Below, piece by piece: positions 23,375-34,877 of a stretch of 64,000 nt of DNA (its first letter is position 1; the number at the start of each line of letters is the position of its first letter). A program made the translations under genes and the position numbers. This stretch comes from Actinomucor elegans. Its lineage: Eukaryota; Mucoromycota; Mucoromycetes; Mucorales; Mucoraceae. The stretch lies in contig JAMSLZ010000002.1 of the NCBI GenBank assembly GCA_026027325.1, positions 2,666,001 to 2,730,000 of the forward strand, given 5' to 3'. Under the pieces are notes generated by a model. It made no database searches, was not told the origin of the DNA, and was given only the letters and a program-made list of their open reading frames with translations.

Positions 23375-26300
23375 ATGGTCCAAGTGTCCTCAGAATACAT
23401 ATCTACTGGCTGTAATAGAACCGCCCATGCAGCTTGTTGGGGTAACAGCGGTCTTGTTGCCTTTGGTGCTGATACTTTGATCGCTCTTTATTCACCCTTA
23501 GTATGTACCATTTTGGAATAAAGCGAGGCTATTTGAAATTCTGACTATTGCATTATAGAATGACAAGAGTAAAGGCATTCAAGAAACCCTACCTGGCCAT
23601 AAAGGACGCGTTATTTGTTTGACATTTATCGAAAGAGGTATAAAAAAAACTGAGAATACCTTAAGAATAGAGTTCCAACAAACTGATATTCGTACTAGGT
23701 CACGAAGCCGATATGAAGGATGTAGCTTTAGTTTCAGGCTCTGCTGATAACACTGCAAAAATTTGGAAGACCAATGCCGAGGGAAAAGTATGCTAAAGCA
23801 TATTAAAAGTTACTAATGGATACTTACGAGTCTTTTTTTTTTTTTTTTGTAAAGTGGATCAACTCTGCAACTTTAGAAGGTCACACAGGCGCTGTAGAAA
23901 CTATTGCTTGTATGCGCGCACATTCCATTGAAGGCGAGACAGATACAATCATTACTGGTTCTTCTGACGGTACAATTCGTGTTTGGGAACGTCGTGTCAT
24001 TGATGAGAATACAGGTAGGTTTTGATATGAGCATTAAGCTTCTTTGTTACTAAACATATGTCTATAGACCAAGTTACTTGTCAGCAAATCATCAGCAATG
24101 GAAACAAATATCCCATGTCATTAGCTCTTTCTTACCTTCCTGATAGTAAAAGTATGTTATAGAGCAACCGTTTTATTAATATTTATTAATGGATCCATTA
24201 CAAATAGCTCCCATTTTTGCTAGTGGACATACAGACAAACTCATTGCAATCTATATTTATCAAATCAGTACAAAGCAGTTTGAGAAAATGCATATATTAC
24301 AAGGTCATGATAACTGGGTGAGAGATCTTTCTTTTGCTACCTATACAGCATCCGATAATGCCAGCGCCAACAATTTATTCCAACAAGGTGATCTAGTATT
24401 AGCAAGTGCAAGCCAAGACAAATACATTCGTTTGTGGAAGATCTCAGCTCATGTATCTGCAGCAACTACAGTAAAGAAGGATGATGACACATTGAGTGAT
24501 TTATCAGAAGCCTTGAAAGAAAGTGAATTGTAAAGTATAGACTAAAAAAAAAAAAAGACAAGCTGAGATACTCATCCTAACAAAATAGAACTGGAGAACA
24601 ACTAAGTACCAAAGCTCATTTGGTTACAGTGGGTGATCGTCAATATAGTCTCATGTTCGAAGCCTTATTGATGGGTCATGATGACTGGGTATTCAGTGTA
24701 GAATGGCAAAGACCTCATATGCAAAAGACAGTAGATGGCACACAACGATTTGTTCAGCCCATGCGCTTGATTTCAGCTTCTAGCGATAAATCCATGATGA
24801 TCTGGAGTCCAGATGCTGATACAGGTGTCTGGGTCAACGATGTGCGTATGGGTGATATTGGTGGCAGTACGTATTTAGGTTTTTGTGGTGCTCTTTTCAG
24901 CCCTGATGGTAAGAGCATTGTATCTCATGGTGCCAATGGTTCATTTCACCTTTGGAGAGATCAATCTGAAGCCAAGGGTGAAAACAATTGGACTCCTCAA
25001 GTAGCTATCAGTGGCCACTTTAAGTCTGTCGAAAGCATCACTTGGGATCCTAAATCTCGCTTCTTGATTTCAGCTAGGTAAGCTACACATAATATAAAAT
25101 CAATAGACAACTCATTAGCTTCTGTATAGTTTGGATCAAACTACAAGATTGTTTGCTCCTTGGAATAGACAAGTCAATGGAGAACAAGTGAGCACTTGGC
25201 ACGAAATGGGCCGTCCTCAAGTGCATGGCTATGACATCAAATGTATCGCTTTTGTCAAAGATTGGCAGTTTGTTAGTGGATCAGATGAAAAGGTTCTTCG
25301 TGTTTTTGATGCGCCCAAATCCTGCGTAGAAAGCTTGTCAGCTCTTACAGGTGATGAAACGATGCTTCAGAATATTGATAATCTACCCGTTGGTGCCAAC
25401 TTGCCCGCTTTGGGTCTTTCTAACAAGGCTGTGTTCGAAGGTGATGCGCCTACGGACGAATCAGCCCAAGATACCAATGGCTTAGGCAGCCATAGTGCTA
25501 CATCTGCTACTCCAGAATCTTTGGCTCAAGTCATGCGCCACCCTCCTTACGAAGAACATTTGCTGCAGCACACCTTATGGCCCGAAGTCGAGAAACTCTA
25601 CGGTCATTTGTACGAATTGATGTGTGTGGATAGCTCGAATGATTCACGTTACGTTGCTTCTGCTTGTAAAGCAGCCAACGCTGAACATGCCGTGGTGCGC
25701 TTGTTTGATACAAGCAACTGGAAAGAGGTCAAAACCAAGATTGATGCTCATGCATTGACAGTAACTCGCGTTCGTTTCTCGCACAACGATCGCTGGTTAT
25801 TAACAGTCAGTAGAGATCGTTTATGGTCTCTTTCCGAACGCTCGAATGATGTTGATGCACCTTACAAACTAGTTGCAAAAACTAAAGCACACGCTCGTAT
25901 TATCTGGGATTGCGCTTGGAGTCATGATGACAAGATGTTTGTTACTGGTTCTCGTGATAAAACGCTCAAGATTTGGGCTCAAGTGAACGGTGATAAATGG
26001 GATTGCGTGGCTACAATCAAGTGTACAGAAGCTGTTACTGCAGTGGATTTTGCACCTATCGCTATTAATAACAAGTAAGTTTACAAAAAATAACTGATGA
26101 TTTATTATTGCTAATGTATTCTATAGATATGTCATTGCTGTTGGATTGGAAAATGGTCGTATTCAGCTGTTATCTAGTGCAGATATGCAGCAATTGGATA
26201 AATGGACATTGTGGCATGAATTGGATGAAAGGTAAGATGAATGTAAGGTATGCTAAGGGTATGTACTCATATAATAATGATAGACTCTGTCATCATGGTG

Positions 26301-26407
26301 TCGTTCGTTCTCTTTCTTGGCGCCAGCAAGTTACAGAAACTAACGTTCTTCAATTCGCATCAGGTGGTGAAGATCACTCTGTAAGAATCTTCAAAGTAGA
26401 CTATTAG
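23375..26407 (+). CDS. ELP2: Elongator complex subunit 2 (WD40)
   Basis: This is a core scaffold subunit of Elongator, which modifies wobble uridine of tRNAs in the cytoplasm. The start is at 23375 (MVQVSSEYISTGCNR), followed by AHAACWGNSGLVAFGADTLI, the Elp2 N-terminal repeat. About nine introns of 50-60 nt occur, including ones near 23500-23558, 23637-23697, 24014-24066, 25078-25129, 26075-26127 and 26231-26282. Many WD repeats are visible over two propellers: GHKGRVICLTFIE, SGSADNTAKIWK, GHTGAVETIA, SSDGTIRVWE, GHDNWVRDLSF, SASQDKYIRLWK, GHDDWVFSVEWQ, SASSDKSMMIWS, and late ARIIWDCAWSHDDKMFVTGS and GEDHSVRIFKVDY at the C-terminus. The paired GHDNWVRDLSF and GHDDWVFSVEW repeats and overall length (about 800 aa) fit Elp2. 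It is convergent with the CINP-like gene, with 48 bp between stops. Confidence 0.93.
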
Positions 26408-26455
26408 ATTGATTGTACCATAATAATAATAAAAAAGTCATTTATATGATTACCT

Positions 26456-27088
26456 TTAATCCACTGATTCAAGTACTCTTTTTACTACTTTATAAAGCTT
26501 GAGACGCTCGCATAATTCATCTTCAACTGAGTCATCAATACGTGTCTCTGCAGACCAGCGATCTGTCAAATCTTGGATCTGATCTTGCGTGACCATATGC
26601 AAAGGTAATGTCTGTAATAAAGTTGCTTTATATACATATTCTTCGGCATACATGTATCCCAGTCGAGAAATCATATCATGAACTTGGGTTGGTGCTATAG
26701 CAGTGACTTGTATCATCGAGTTGGTCGATAATGGAGCTGGCTTTGTACTAGGCGGTAGTGCTCTCGAGACAAGACGTGTCGCCTCTGCTTCCAAACCATG
26801 CCAATCGTTCTTCACTTTAGCAAACATATCAAGAACAGTATGCAAACTATTTATAGTACTCGAGATCGATTCAGTTTGTTTGTAGATTAAACGCGAGGAG
26901 TCCACTTTATGTTGCGATAGCGAATTTGACAGATCTAAAGTAGCAATGCGTTGTGCGACTAAATTGGTCAAAGATAGCAACTGTGAAGAGGATTTTGATA
27001 AAAGCCGACGCCATGTATTACATAGTACCTCGGCTTTCTCTAACAAAGCAAAGCAAGCAGTTCGTTCCTGAATTTGTAGTTGTTGCAT
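26456..27088 (-). CDS. Coiled-coil protein, CINP/AIRIM-like candidate
   Basis: The ATG at 27088 (MQQLQIQERTACF) gives 210 aa without introns; the frame stays open upstream to 27355, but that extension has no conserved look. The N-terminal half is helical (LEKAEVLCNTWRRLLSKSS, then SSTINSLHTVLDMFAKVKND). The C-terminal half has VHDMISRLGYMYAEEYVYKA, LTDRWSAETRID and LCERLKLYKVVKRVL. The order of a W-containing helix, a long central coil, then an L-x2-MY-x2-E helix and a W-containing segment resembles CINP, and more loosely AIRIM (C1orf109), both partners in the AAA-ATPase ribosome-maturation complex. That link is inference from remembered patterns and could be wrong. It lies divergent from uL2, 394 bp apart. 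Confidence 0.4.
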   Translation of the reverse strand: MQQLQIQERTACFALLEKAEVLCNTWRRLLSKSSSQLLSLTNLVAQRIATLDLSNSLSQHKVDSSRLIYKQTESISSTINSLHTVLDMFAKVKNDWHGLEAEATRLVSRALPPSTKPAPLSTNSMIQVTAIAPTQVHDMISRLGYMYAEEYVYKATLLQTLPLHMVTQDQIQDLTDRWSAETRIDDSVEDELCERLKLYKVVKRVLESVD

Positions 27089-27481
27089 TGAAGAAGCTGA
27101 GAAATTACAAAAAAAAAAATTCTCGGTCCATAGCAAACGAGATGTCGGTGGTCCAACAACCAGGAAACCCGGGTCGGATTTGGCAGTAATAGCCAATGAG
27201 ATCACATTATTTTCAAGTCGCGGTTTGGAGCAGAATGTGTCAAAGGGTAACATCCATCTGTATAGTACAAACTCCCTCTTCTCCTCCCTACACCTACTTA
27301 AGGGTATGTATATCAATTTGATTATAGAGCATGTGTAGAATAGATAGATTAGCATGGGGAATAGAATGACAGATGGATGGATTTTTTTTTAATCTCGAGA
27401 ACGAAATGGATTCATATTGGGGAGGAAATATTGAACTCGAGGTCTAATGTAACCATTTGAATTTGATAGATTTGATTTAAA

Positions 27482-28303
27482 ATGGGTCGCGTCATTCGTG
27501 CTCAAAGAAAAGGTGCTGGAAGTATCTTCAGATCTCACACTGTTGGCCGTAAGGGTGCCGCCAAGCTCAGAGTTTTCGACTTTGCTGAACGTCATGGTTA
27601 TGTCCGTGGTATCGTTAAGGACATTGTTCACGATCCTGGAAGAGGTGCTCCTCTTGCCAAGGTTGTCTTCCGTGACCCTTACAAGTAAGTGCTTAATTCA
27701 ATAATGAAAAGCGACAAATCAGCTCACCATGTTGTCTATAGGTACAAGCTCCGTACTGAGACTTTCATTGCCACTGAAGGTCTTTACACTGGTCAATTCG
27801 TTTATGCCGGTAAGAAGGCTACCTTGAACATTGGTAACGTTTTGCCTTTGGCTTCCATGCCCGAAGGTACCGTTGTCTGTAACGTTGAAGAAAAGGTTGG
27901 TGACCGTGGATCCATTGCCCGTACCTCTGGTAACTATGCTACCGTTATTGGTCACGGTGATGATGGTAAGACCCGTATTCGTCTTCCCTCTGGTGCCAAG
28001 AAGGTCATTCCCTCTACCTCTCGTGCCGTCATTGGTATCGTTGCTGGTGGTGGTCGTATTGACAAGCCCTTGTTGAAGGCTGGTCGTGCTTTCCACAAGT
28101 ACAGAGTCAAGCGTAACAGCTGGCCCAAGACTCGTGGTGTTGCCATGAACCCCGTTGACCATCCTCACGGTGGTGGTAACCATCAACATATTGGTAAGGC
28201 CTCTACTATGGCTCGTGACTCTCCTGCCGGTCAAAAGGTTGGTTTGATTGCTGCCCGTCGTACTGGTCTCCTCCGTGGTACCAAGAAGATCAAGGATGCT
28301 TAA
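27482..28303 (+). CDS. RPL2: 60S ribosomal protein uL2
   Basis: This large-subunit protein supports the peptidyl transferase centre and subunit association. Exons 27482-27684 and 27742-28303 are joined across a 57-nt intron within the DPYKYK codons. The total is 765 nt, or 254 aa, the normal eukaryotic length. The sequence starts [19 protein letters not shown] and contains the hallmark [20 protein letters not shown] near residues 210-229, including the conserved His of uL2. Codon use is strongly biased toward C-ending codons (GTC, GGT, AAG, CGT), as expected for high expression; this creates a long antisense open frame that is not a gene. Confidence 0.98.
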
Positions 28304-28638
28304 ATCATTTGTTAACCATAATAAAAAAGGACCCTTTTTGATTGTATATCTATTGTTTAAAGTGTGAGCTTAATTTGATATCTCTGTGTATTTGCTTTTC
28401 AAATTTCGCGTGCAGCAATAAGCGTTTGCCTCTAATTTGACTGCGTAGCTACTACACTGGGACATGCTTACAATGAAAAGCAGTCATCTTCTAGCCTAAA
28501 ACAAGGTAATATTAAAGTGGGGACGCTACTAGTAGCAGCAGTAAAAGAAGCACCGGTGTAGCTTATATTTCTGGTCCCTGGGAATCTACATTTTTTTTCT
28601 TCTTTTTTTTTCAATTAATTAAAACTTATATTACCATT
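28304..28638. promoter_or_regulatory. Spacer holding uL2 3' end and BolA promoter
   Basis: This is 335 bp between two same-strand genes. AATAAAAAA just after the uL2 stop (28319-28327) is a likely polyadenylation signal. A T/C-rich tract (28591-28612) precedes the BolA start. Confidence 0.5.
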
Positions 28639-29055
28639 ATGCTCTTGTCTCGCTTTGCTCGTCCCAACGTGATCAGTCGTGCCTTTTATACAACTCAGAT
28701 TCCTGCTGGTTTGAGTGAAGGTGAAAGACACATTTTCCAAAAACTCTCTGAAGCTCTTTCACCAAGCAAACTCCGTGTTGCTGATGTTTCTGGTAAGAAT
28801 TCCCAAGCCATGTCTTTATAATGAGTTTATTCAACTACGTTTAATTAGGTGGTTGCGGATCAATGTATGCTATCGATATCGCTGCTGCCAAGTTTGAAGG
28901 AACTAGCATTGTCAAGCAGCATAGAATGGTCAATGAGATTTTGAAAGAAGAAATTAAAGGAATGCACGGTTTACAGGTAAAATTTGAAGGAAATATCAGA
29001 CAAAAGATAACTTAAACTTATATCCTTTTATTAGCTTAAGACTGCCACTAAATAG
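28639..29055 (+). CDS. Mitochondrial BolA-like protein (BOLA3/Bol1 type)
   Basis: BolA proteins partner with monothiol glutaredoxins and Nfu to deliver iron-sulfur clusters in mitochondria. Exons 28639-28792, 28849-28976 and 29035-29055 give 303 nt, or 100 aa. The N-terminus (MLLSRFARPNVISRAFYTTQ) is an Arg-rich matrix targeting sequence. It is followed by the BolA fold: SEGERHIFQKLSEALSPSKL, then VADVSGGCGSMYAIDIAAAK with the conserved Gly-Cys-Gly, then FEGTSIVKQHRMVNEILKEE with the invariant HRMV helix, and HGLQLKT. The presequence plus the GGCG motif point to the BOLA3/Bol1 branch rather than the cytosolic Bol2 branch. Confidence 0.93.
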
Positions 29056-31203
29056 AATAACTCATGTATCATAGAATAATAAAAAGAAGATGATTTTGGC
29101 ACGACAAGCGTATTTTTAGCTGGATAAACAGTTTTTGGGATGAATAATGTACTGTATTAAATGAATCAATTATTCAAGAAGTAATGGTTAATAACAAATG
29201 GAGCAGGATGGATAAAATAATATCGCTTATGATAAGAAGGTTGGTCATCTTTACACCATGCTTTTGACTATAGATAAATGGCAAATATAATCTAATATAA
29301 TCGGCTGCTTAAATTTGATCACTCTTACAAAGAATACATACTTGTTACTTAAAAGGTCATAATATACTTAAATTATTGCTCATACCTCGAAAATCATGTT
29401 TCTATCAGGAAGCAAGCAAGTCAAAGGTAGGTCTCTAACCCTGCCACTACTGCTATTCTTTTTTTCTCTTTTTTTTGGTTTTTATTGACTATAGGATATC
29501 TATATTCTGATTTTTTAAAATCTTTTGATAATGAAAATATTGTGATAAGTACAGATTAGCTTACCAAAACTCACGTAAAATTACAGTGGGCATTTATTTA
29601 AAAAGAATGCATTATTCCCAAGTTATATACACATTTTCCCACTTTCTGGTATGATCATAACTCAAGCTCTTCAGAAGCGGAAAACTTGGAAACAAATACG
29701 TACATGCAGTATGCCATGTTTTACATTTATGCTAATCATAAATTAAGTTTATAGAATGCTAACGATGTCATTAAACAGATACTAGAAAATTGAAAATTTC
29801 CTTTTTTATTGGCTATCAGAGAAAGTACCAAGGTCTTTACGATTCTTTTGTGCTTGTACTACTTATACCATATTTTAGCTATGCATCTAGACACTGTTCT
29901 CGATCTATTATTTCTCTCTTCATATACTATGCTTATTATTTTATTATATTATATTTAATCTACATATTTATTTTACCAGGAAGGGTCTTCCTGGTTAGTT
30001 TTTCATTATTGTTTTATATGTATTTAATTCAACCCTTTTATATTCTCAACAGTTTGTAATAGTAATAAACTTTAATCCTACCACCATAGGTATATTTTCT
30101 CTTGTGGCTTTTCTTCTACAATTAAGCTCAACCACTGACTTCCCTTTTTCATCACAAAACTGATTTGTATTATGCCCTGCATTGAATATTATTATCCAAC
30201 GCTTCAATTCAACCAGAGTATGTAGTGTTATTCGACGTGATATATACTTGATTGCTATAAAACTCTTGTTAAGTGAGCTTGTTAGTTGCTTTTTCTGGCA
30301 AAAAGGAAAACTGACATTGCTCTCGACTACACGGCTTGGAGTATTGAAGGAATAGTTAATGAAAAGTATGGCATTATGGGCTTCACATCCATTTAATCAG
30401 TAAAAGATAGTGCACGCTTCAAATAGGTGTTTAATATACTATTTTATTAGTAGATACAGATACTTTATAGAGTATTAACAGAACAAAATCTTTGTTGAAA
30501 TATGTTATGCCTGTTACGGTTGTTTCTATACCATTATTGAAGAGAAATTGATATACGTATACTACCTTCGTGTTGGCTGAAGGAGCTTGGATTAATCTAA
30601 CTTGACTAGCTATATCCTATATGTGGATTAAAGAATGGCCTGAATCATATGCTCTACTACAAGCTCAACCTCTTATATTTTTTATACAATTAGAGATATT
30701 AGTTCCAATAGTCGTTTTATATGGAATAGATTGACAATCCAACAATGACTAGATCAATGATTCCTATTCTTTTTTTTTTTGACACAATACAAAATTATCA
30801 ATAATGCAAGCTTACATGACTTGAATGACAAGAAAATTTGGTTTCCGTTAAGAAGGTAGACATTAATAGGTGCTTTTGGAGAATGGCAGTAGTTTTGATT
30901 AATGAACGCTTCAAATACAGTGAGTTGTCTGACTTACTACGTTTATTAACATGGACAATAAATTAAAGTTTTTGATAGTTTTCTTTTCTTACGTATTGAG
31001 GAAGTTTACTCATGTCCTTAAATATATTCCAAAAAGAATAAAAGGTACTACTTCTTTATCGAATGCTCTCTTTTTTGTACATTCAATTAAAGTTTCTTTT
31101 ATTAGGCTCTGAATGTTATCCTAAGTTTATTCCTTCTAATAAACTATATGATCGCTTTGTATGTATAATTCTAACGGTTAACATATAGCTTATCTTATAA
31201 CGT

Positions 31204-31256
<53 letters not shown>

Positions 31257-31430
31257 ACTTGACAAACAATAGCATATTCTCCTAATTCACCCATAAGCAT
31301 TCCATTTAAACTCTGAAGTGAAAATAAACACTTTATTATTAGAGCTATAGGATAAATACTAAGGTATATAATGAGCATGGATGTAAACGGGATATACTTA
31401 AAAAGAAAAGGTATGAACAGTGTGCATGAG
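29056..31430. other. AT-rich intergenic region
   Basis: This is 2.4 kb with no supported gene. A frame at 29790-30059 is hydrophobic only because of its AT-rich composition. A 43-nt poly(A) run lies at its right end. Confidence 0.5.
31212..31254 (+). repeat. 43-nt poly(A) tract
   Basis: An uninterrupted run of 43 A lies about 180 bp past the 3' end of the reverse-strand gene at 31431-33253. The length is unusual for this window. It may be a retroposition scar or a mononucleotide microsatellite. Confidence 0.85.
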
Positions 31431-33253
31431 TTATTGATTAACTGTGAATGGGCAAGGTCTCTTTCTGTCTTTTGTGCTGCTAATAATATCTCTAAACATC
31501 TCCTCACTCAAACCTGCACGCATGTTTGACTTTAAATTATCAATATCATTTGACAATTGACAATGATTTTTGTATAAATTATGAACAGGTAAAAGGTCTT
31601 CGCAAGTGGCAACATATGATCTGAGTTGAGTAGCGTCTCTGGGCATAGTTATGGTGCAAATTTCAATTATGACATAAAGCCCAGCATCAAGCAAACAAGT
31701 AAAATAAACTGTCACTGTCAAGCCTATAAGCAAATTTAATCAAAAGTCTAGAAATCGGCTTTAGCAATAGCTCACCTATAACATGAATACCAATCACCCC
31801 TTCATAAAAATTACTGTCGATAGATTGTTTAGAGAGCCGGGCAATTCTAATTAAGTCTAAAAGAGTCTCGTATATGTCTTCTTTTGCATCTTCACCCTTT
31901 GCTTCACCCACGGTAACTGGACCATTCCATATAACATTGTTCAGCACTCTTCCTACGAAATCCGGTCTTTGTTTTGAATCGTTTATTCGAACATCACACC
32001 TGTAAGTATCATTTAGTGGTTAGTTCTCTGTATATTCAAGTAACATGTAACATTTTACCATGAAAACTGTTTTCCTGAATCTGGATCTTCAATGATAGGG
32101 CGAAACACAGAATCAACGTAAGTCCCACACAATGTTCTTTCTCGGATTTGTTCAGCAAATTTATTTCTTGGTAGTCTCTCTATACTAATAAAAAAATGAG
32201 TTAATATATAAAGTGTATTTTCTATGATACCTACAGGTTTTTCAGACCAATCAAAATATCATCTACAGCGTTATCAACATTTTCTGAAGTAAGTGACATG
32301 ACACATCTGGAAGCTTGCCTTGACCCAAGTTCTCTTTCACCAAACCTCTATACAAGAATCATAGTTAGCTACGCTTTTTGCCTTAAAGCTTAACATAAAT
32401 ACCTAAATTCACCTTTACAATCGATTTCAACTCTCTTTCCAAACCCACATCAAGTATTTCACTTTCAATGCTATATTTCTTTTGAATGTGTTTTGACAAG
32501 CTCTGAATCAAATCGAGCCCCAAAATATTTTTCATATCTCTGCATACTTGATCTTTCTTTAAAAGCATGATATTGTCTAATGCCAAAATGTCTTGTGCAT
32601 CTGTTTCTACCAGTAAACTAGTTTGACAATACTTCTTAGCAGCCATAACTTGATATTCTATCCACTTTTCTAAAACTACTTTTCCATCAATAATAAGACT
32701 ATCTGTTGGAGGGGTACGCTTATATTGTATATCAAGTGATTGCTTATTGTTTTGATGTTGGATTGATTTTTTGCGCGGAGATTGAGATGTTGGAGAAGTG
32801 TACACTACACCATTGAAACTATTCAAGAAATGTGAGGAGTTAATAGAGCCTATGCTGACAGTTGAAGAGCTATTAGGCCTTATAAAGAAAGTATAGTTAA
32901 AATCTTCTGTTTTATGACACATAAAGAACTTTGCTTACGTTGCATAATTTGAGGAATCTGACGACGGTGTTTGATGCGATTCAGCCGAGATTGGTGGTAA
33001 TTGAGCAAGGTAGTTTTTTTTCATAGTCTGAGTACCTTATTAGTTTGTTTCTTTGTTTTAAATTTATCTTTGTTTTACTTGCTTTCCAATTTTGTTTCCA
33101 TTTGTTTGCTGTATCGTTGTTGTAAAAATCCAATTCAGTTTTTAATGCATCAAACGCGCTCTCTAGAGAGCAATTCTCTTTTTCAATACGCTTGGCCTCG
33201 ATGGCTTCATCAAAGTTCCAATAGCCAAAGACAGTTTTTGCTAAGTATGACAT
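31431..33253 (-). CDS. Lineage-specific protein with PD-(D/E)XK nuclease-like core
   Basis: I do not recognise a named gene. The start is at 33253 (MSYLAKTVFGYWNFDEA). Introns seen on the reverse strand join eight exons into roughly 500 aa; one acceptor is aataag, which keeps KASTQTMKKNYLAQLPP in frame. The region up to about residue 110 is low complexity after a short conserved head. Then come helical segments (KVVLEKWIEYQVMAAKKYCQ). The C-terminal core reads DSKQRPDFVGRV, then VTVGEAKGED, that is D...E-x-K in the strand arrangement of PD-(D/E)XK enzymes. A helix follows (DIYETLLDLIRIARLSK), then two strands (IHVIGLTVTVYFTCLLD and GLYVIIEICTIT). Seen: motif and order. Inferred: nuclease fold. 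Similar orphan families are abundant in Mucorales. Confidence 0.6.
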
Positions 33254-33979
33254 TGTGAAGAATAGGGAAACGTAGAGACTTTATGGTGCTGTCAAACAGA
33301 AAATTAAAAGGACACGTCGATTCGGACGTGCTACGTCATCATTCCCAGAGTCATGCTTTATTTTAATATATAATAATAAAATCCTTTTCTTTCTATACCT
33401 TTTAAGATAAACATATAATTAATTTTTTTTAGAGGGATATACATAACTAAATAACTGACAAATTACCAAAACTTGTACCAAGGGCGGGCATTTATCACAT
33501 TATTCGCTTCCGCTTCGGAAACATCTTGATTTCAAATTTTTTCTCGCTTCAATAATATTTTAGTACTACAAGCTTGGATAGAATATTCTTGGGCCCAATA
33601 GGAGAATAATACTTTTTGCAGAGCATTCTGAAAAAGCATAATCAAAGACCAATATGATAACCATCACACTATGAAACTTGCTTGAAAAAGAATAATCAGG
33701 AGGCGCACTCAAGCAAATGAATATTTTTGACATAATCTATTGGATATCGGATATACAAACTTTTCCTGATGAAACCTGAAATTTGACTTTTGCATAATCA
33801 TTTGAATGGACTCTACTGAAAACTTTTATTAGTAAAGTATTCTTTCCTGAAACTTGATTGGAAAGTTTATAAATTCAAATTTTAATGACGACACGCAGCA
33901 AATAAAATAGGAAGGAATGCGTAGCCATTTTCCTCATTCCTTTTTATTTTTTTACTTACTTTATGTGGCATCGTTATGG

Positions 33980-34181
33980 GCGAGAGACTTGGCCGATAAA
34001 AAGGCGACAAAGGCCCTTATTTGCTAAAGGACTTAGAAAGGCAACCCCTGGCTGTCCAAACAATCTTGACGAGACTTGGGAGCTATCCTTGCTTCGACAA
34101 ACGCTTTCGGTTTCGCGGTGATGGTAACAATTTTATGGAACCATTGTTGCAAACTTCTCAGCAGTCCTCGAGATTGGTATT
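33980..34181 (+). repeat. 202-bp direct repeat, copy 1
   Basis: This copy matches copy 2 (offset 229 bp) at all but three positions, all transitions. One frame is open through most of it (LKDLERQPLAVQTILTRLG...) but no family is recognised. Confidence 0.9.
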
Positions 34182-34208
34182 ACTCATAACATGAAGATGT
34201 CGTAGACA

Positions 34209-34410
34209 GCGAGAGACTTGGCCGATAAAAAGGCGACAAAGGCTCTTATTTGCTAAAGGACTTAGAAAGGCAACCCCTGGCTGTCCAAACAATCTTGACG
34301 AGACTTGGGAGCTATCCTTGCTTCGACAAACGCTTTCGGTTTCGCGGTGATGGCAACAATTTTATGGAACCATTGTTGCAAACTTCTCAGCAGTCCTCAA
34401 GATTGGTATT
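34209..34410 (+). repeat. 202-bp direct repeat, copy 2
   Basis: This is the second copy of the repeat, with 27 bp between copies. Copy 2 runs into a T-rich tract (34429-34442). Confidence 0.9.
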
Positions 34411-34877
34411 GCTGTCTACTTCTACTTCTTTCTTTTTTTTTTTATCTCTTCAAGTATGATGATGATAAAAAGACTTGGGCAGAGCATATTGCTTTTAAAT
34501 AGTCCCATCCTTTTAACTGAATACTAAATGCAAAACCCATCTCTTTTTATTTATTTGTTTATTTTATTTTAGGTGGCGTCGTTATGGTGCAGATATGGAC
34601 AAGCTTAAAGGTTTTATGCATAGATAGGATCACTACTCTCACAGTCTCAAAATTCAAAAGTATTAGTATTTATATCTTTCATGATATTCTCTTGAACACG
34701 ATGACTTCAATATAATAAAATGCTCTTGTTAGTTTGCTATATCTCAATAATCAACTTAGTCTGATCGACAGCAATGCCAACCATGACAGACCCAAAATAC
34801 TTATTCTTAAAAAAAAGTATCTCTAGAAAGTCTACAAAGCTTTGTAAACAGATAAACTAAACTACGTACAGTTCTTT

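Larger units (their letters stand above)
33254..34877. other. Intergenic region with 202-bp direct duplication
   Basis: This 1.6-kb spacer lies between the two family-related reverse-strand genes. It contains two copies of a 202-bp segment and, further on, a phrase (GGTGGCGTCGTTATGG near 34573) that echoes the flank of the first copy (TGTGGCATCGTTATGG near 33964). Confidence 0.6.

Noticed and set aside
27089..27355. Upstream extension of the CINP-like reading frame
   Set aside because: Open frame continues, but the sequence is not conserved-looking and MQQLQ at 27088 gives a compact protein.
27719..28234. 171-codon open frame antisense to uL2
   Set aside because: It mirrors the strongly biased codon use of uL2 and has no protein-like composition.
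29790..30059. Hydrophobic 89-codon frame resembling a membrane protein
   Set aside because: Phe/Leu/Ile/Tyr richness follows from T-rich DNA; no promoter, intron or family signal.
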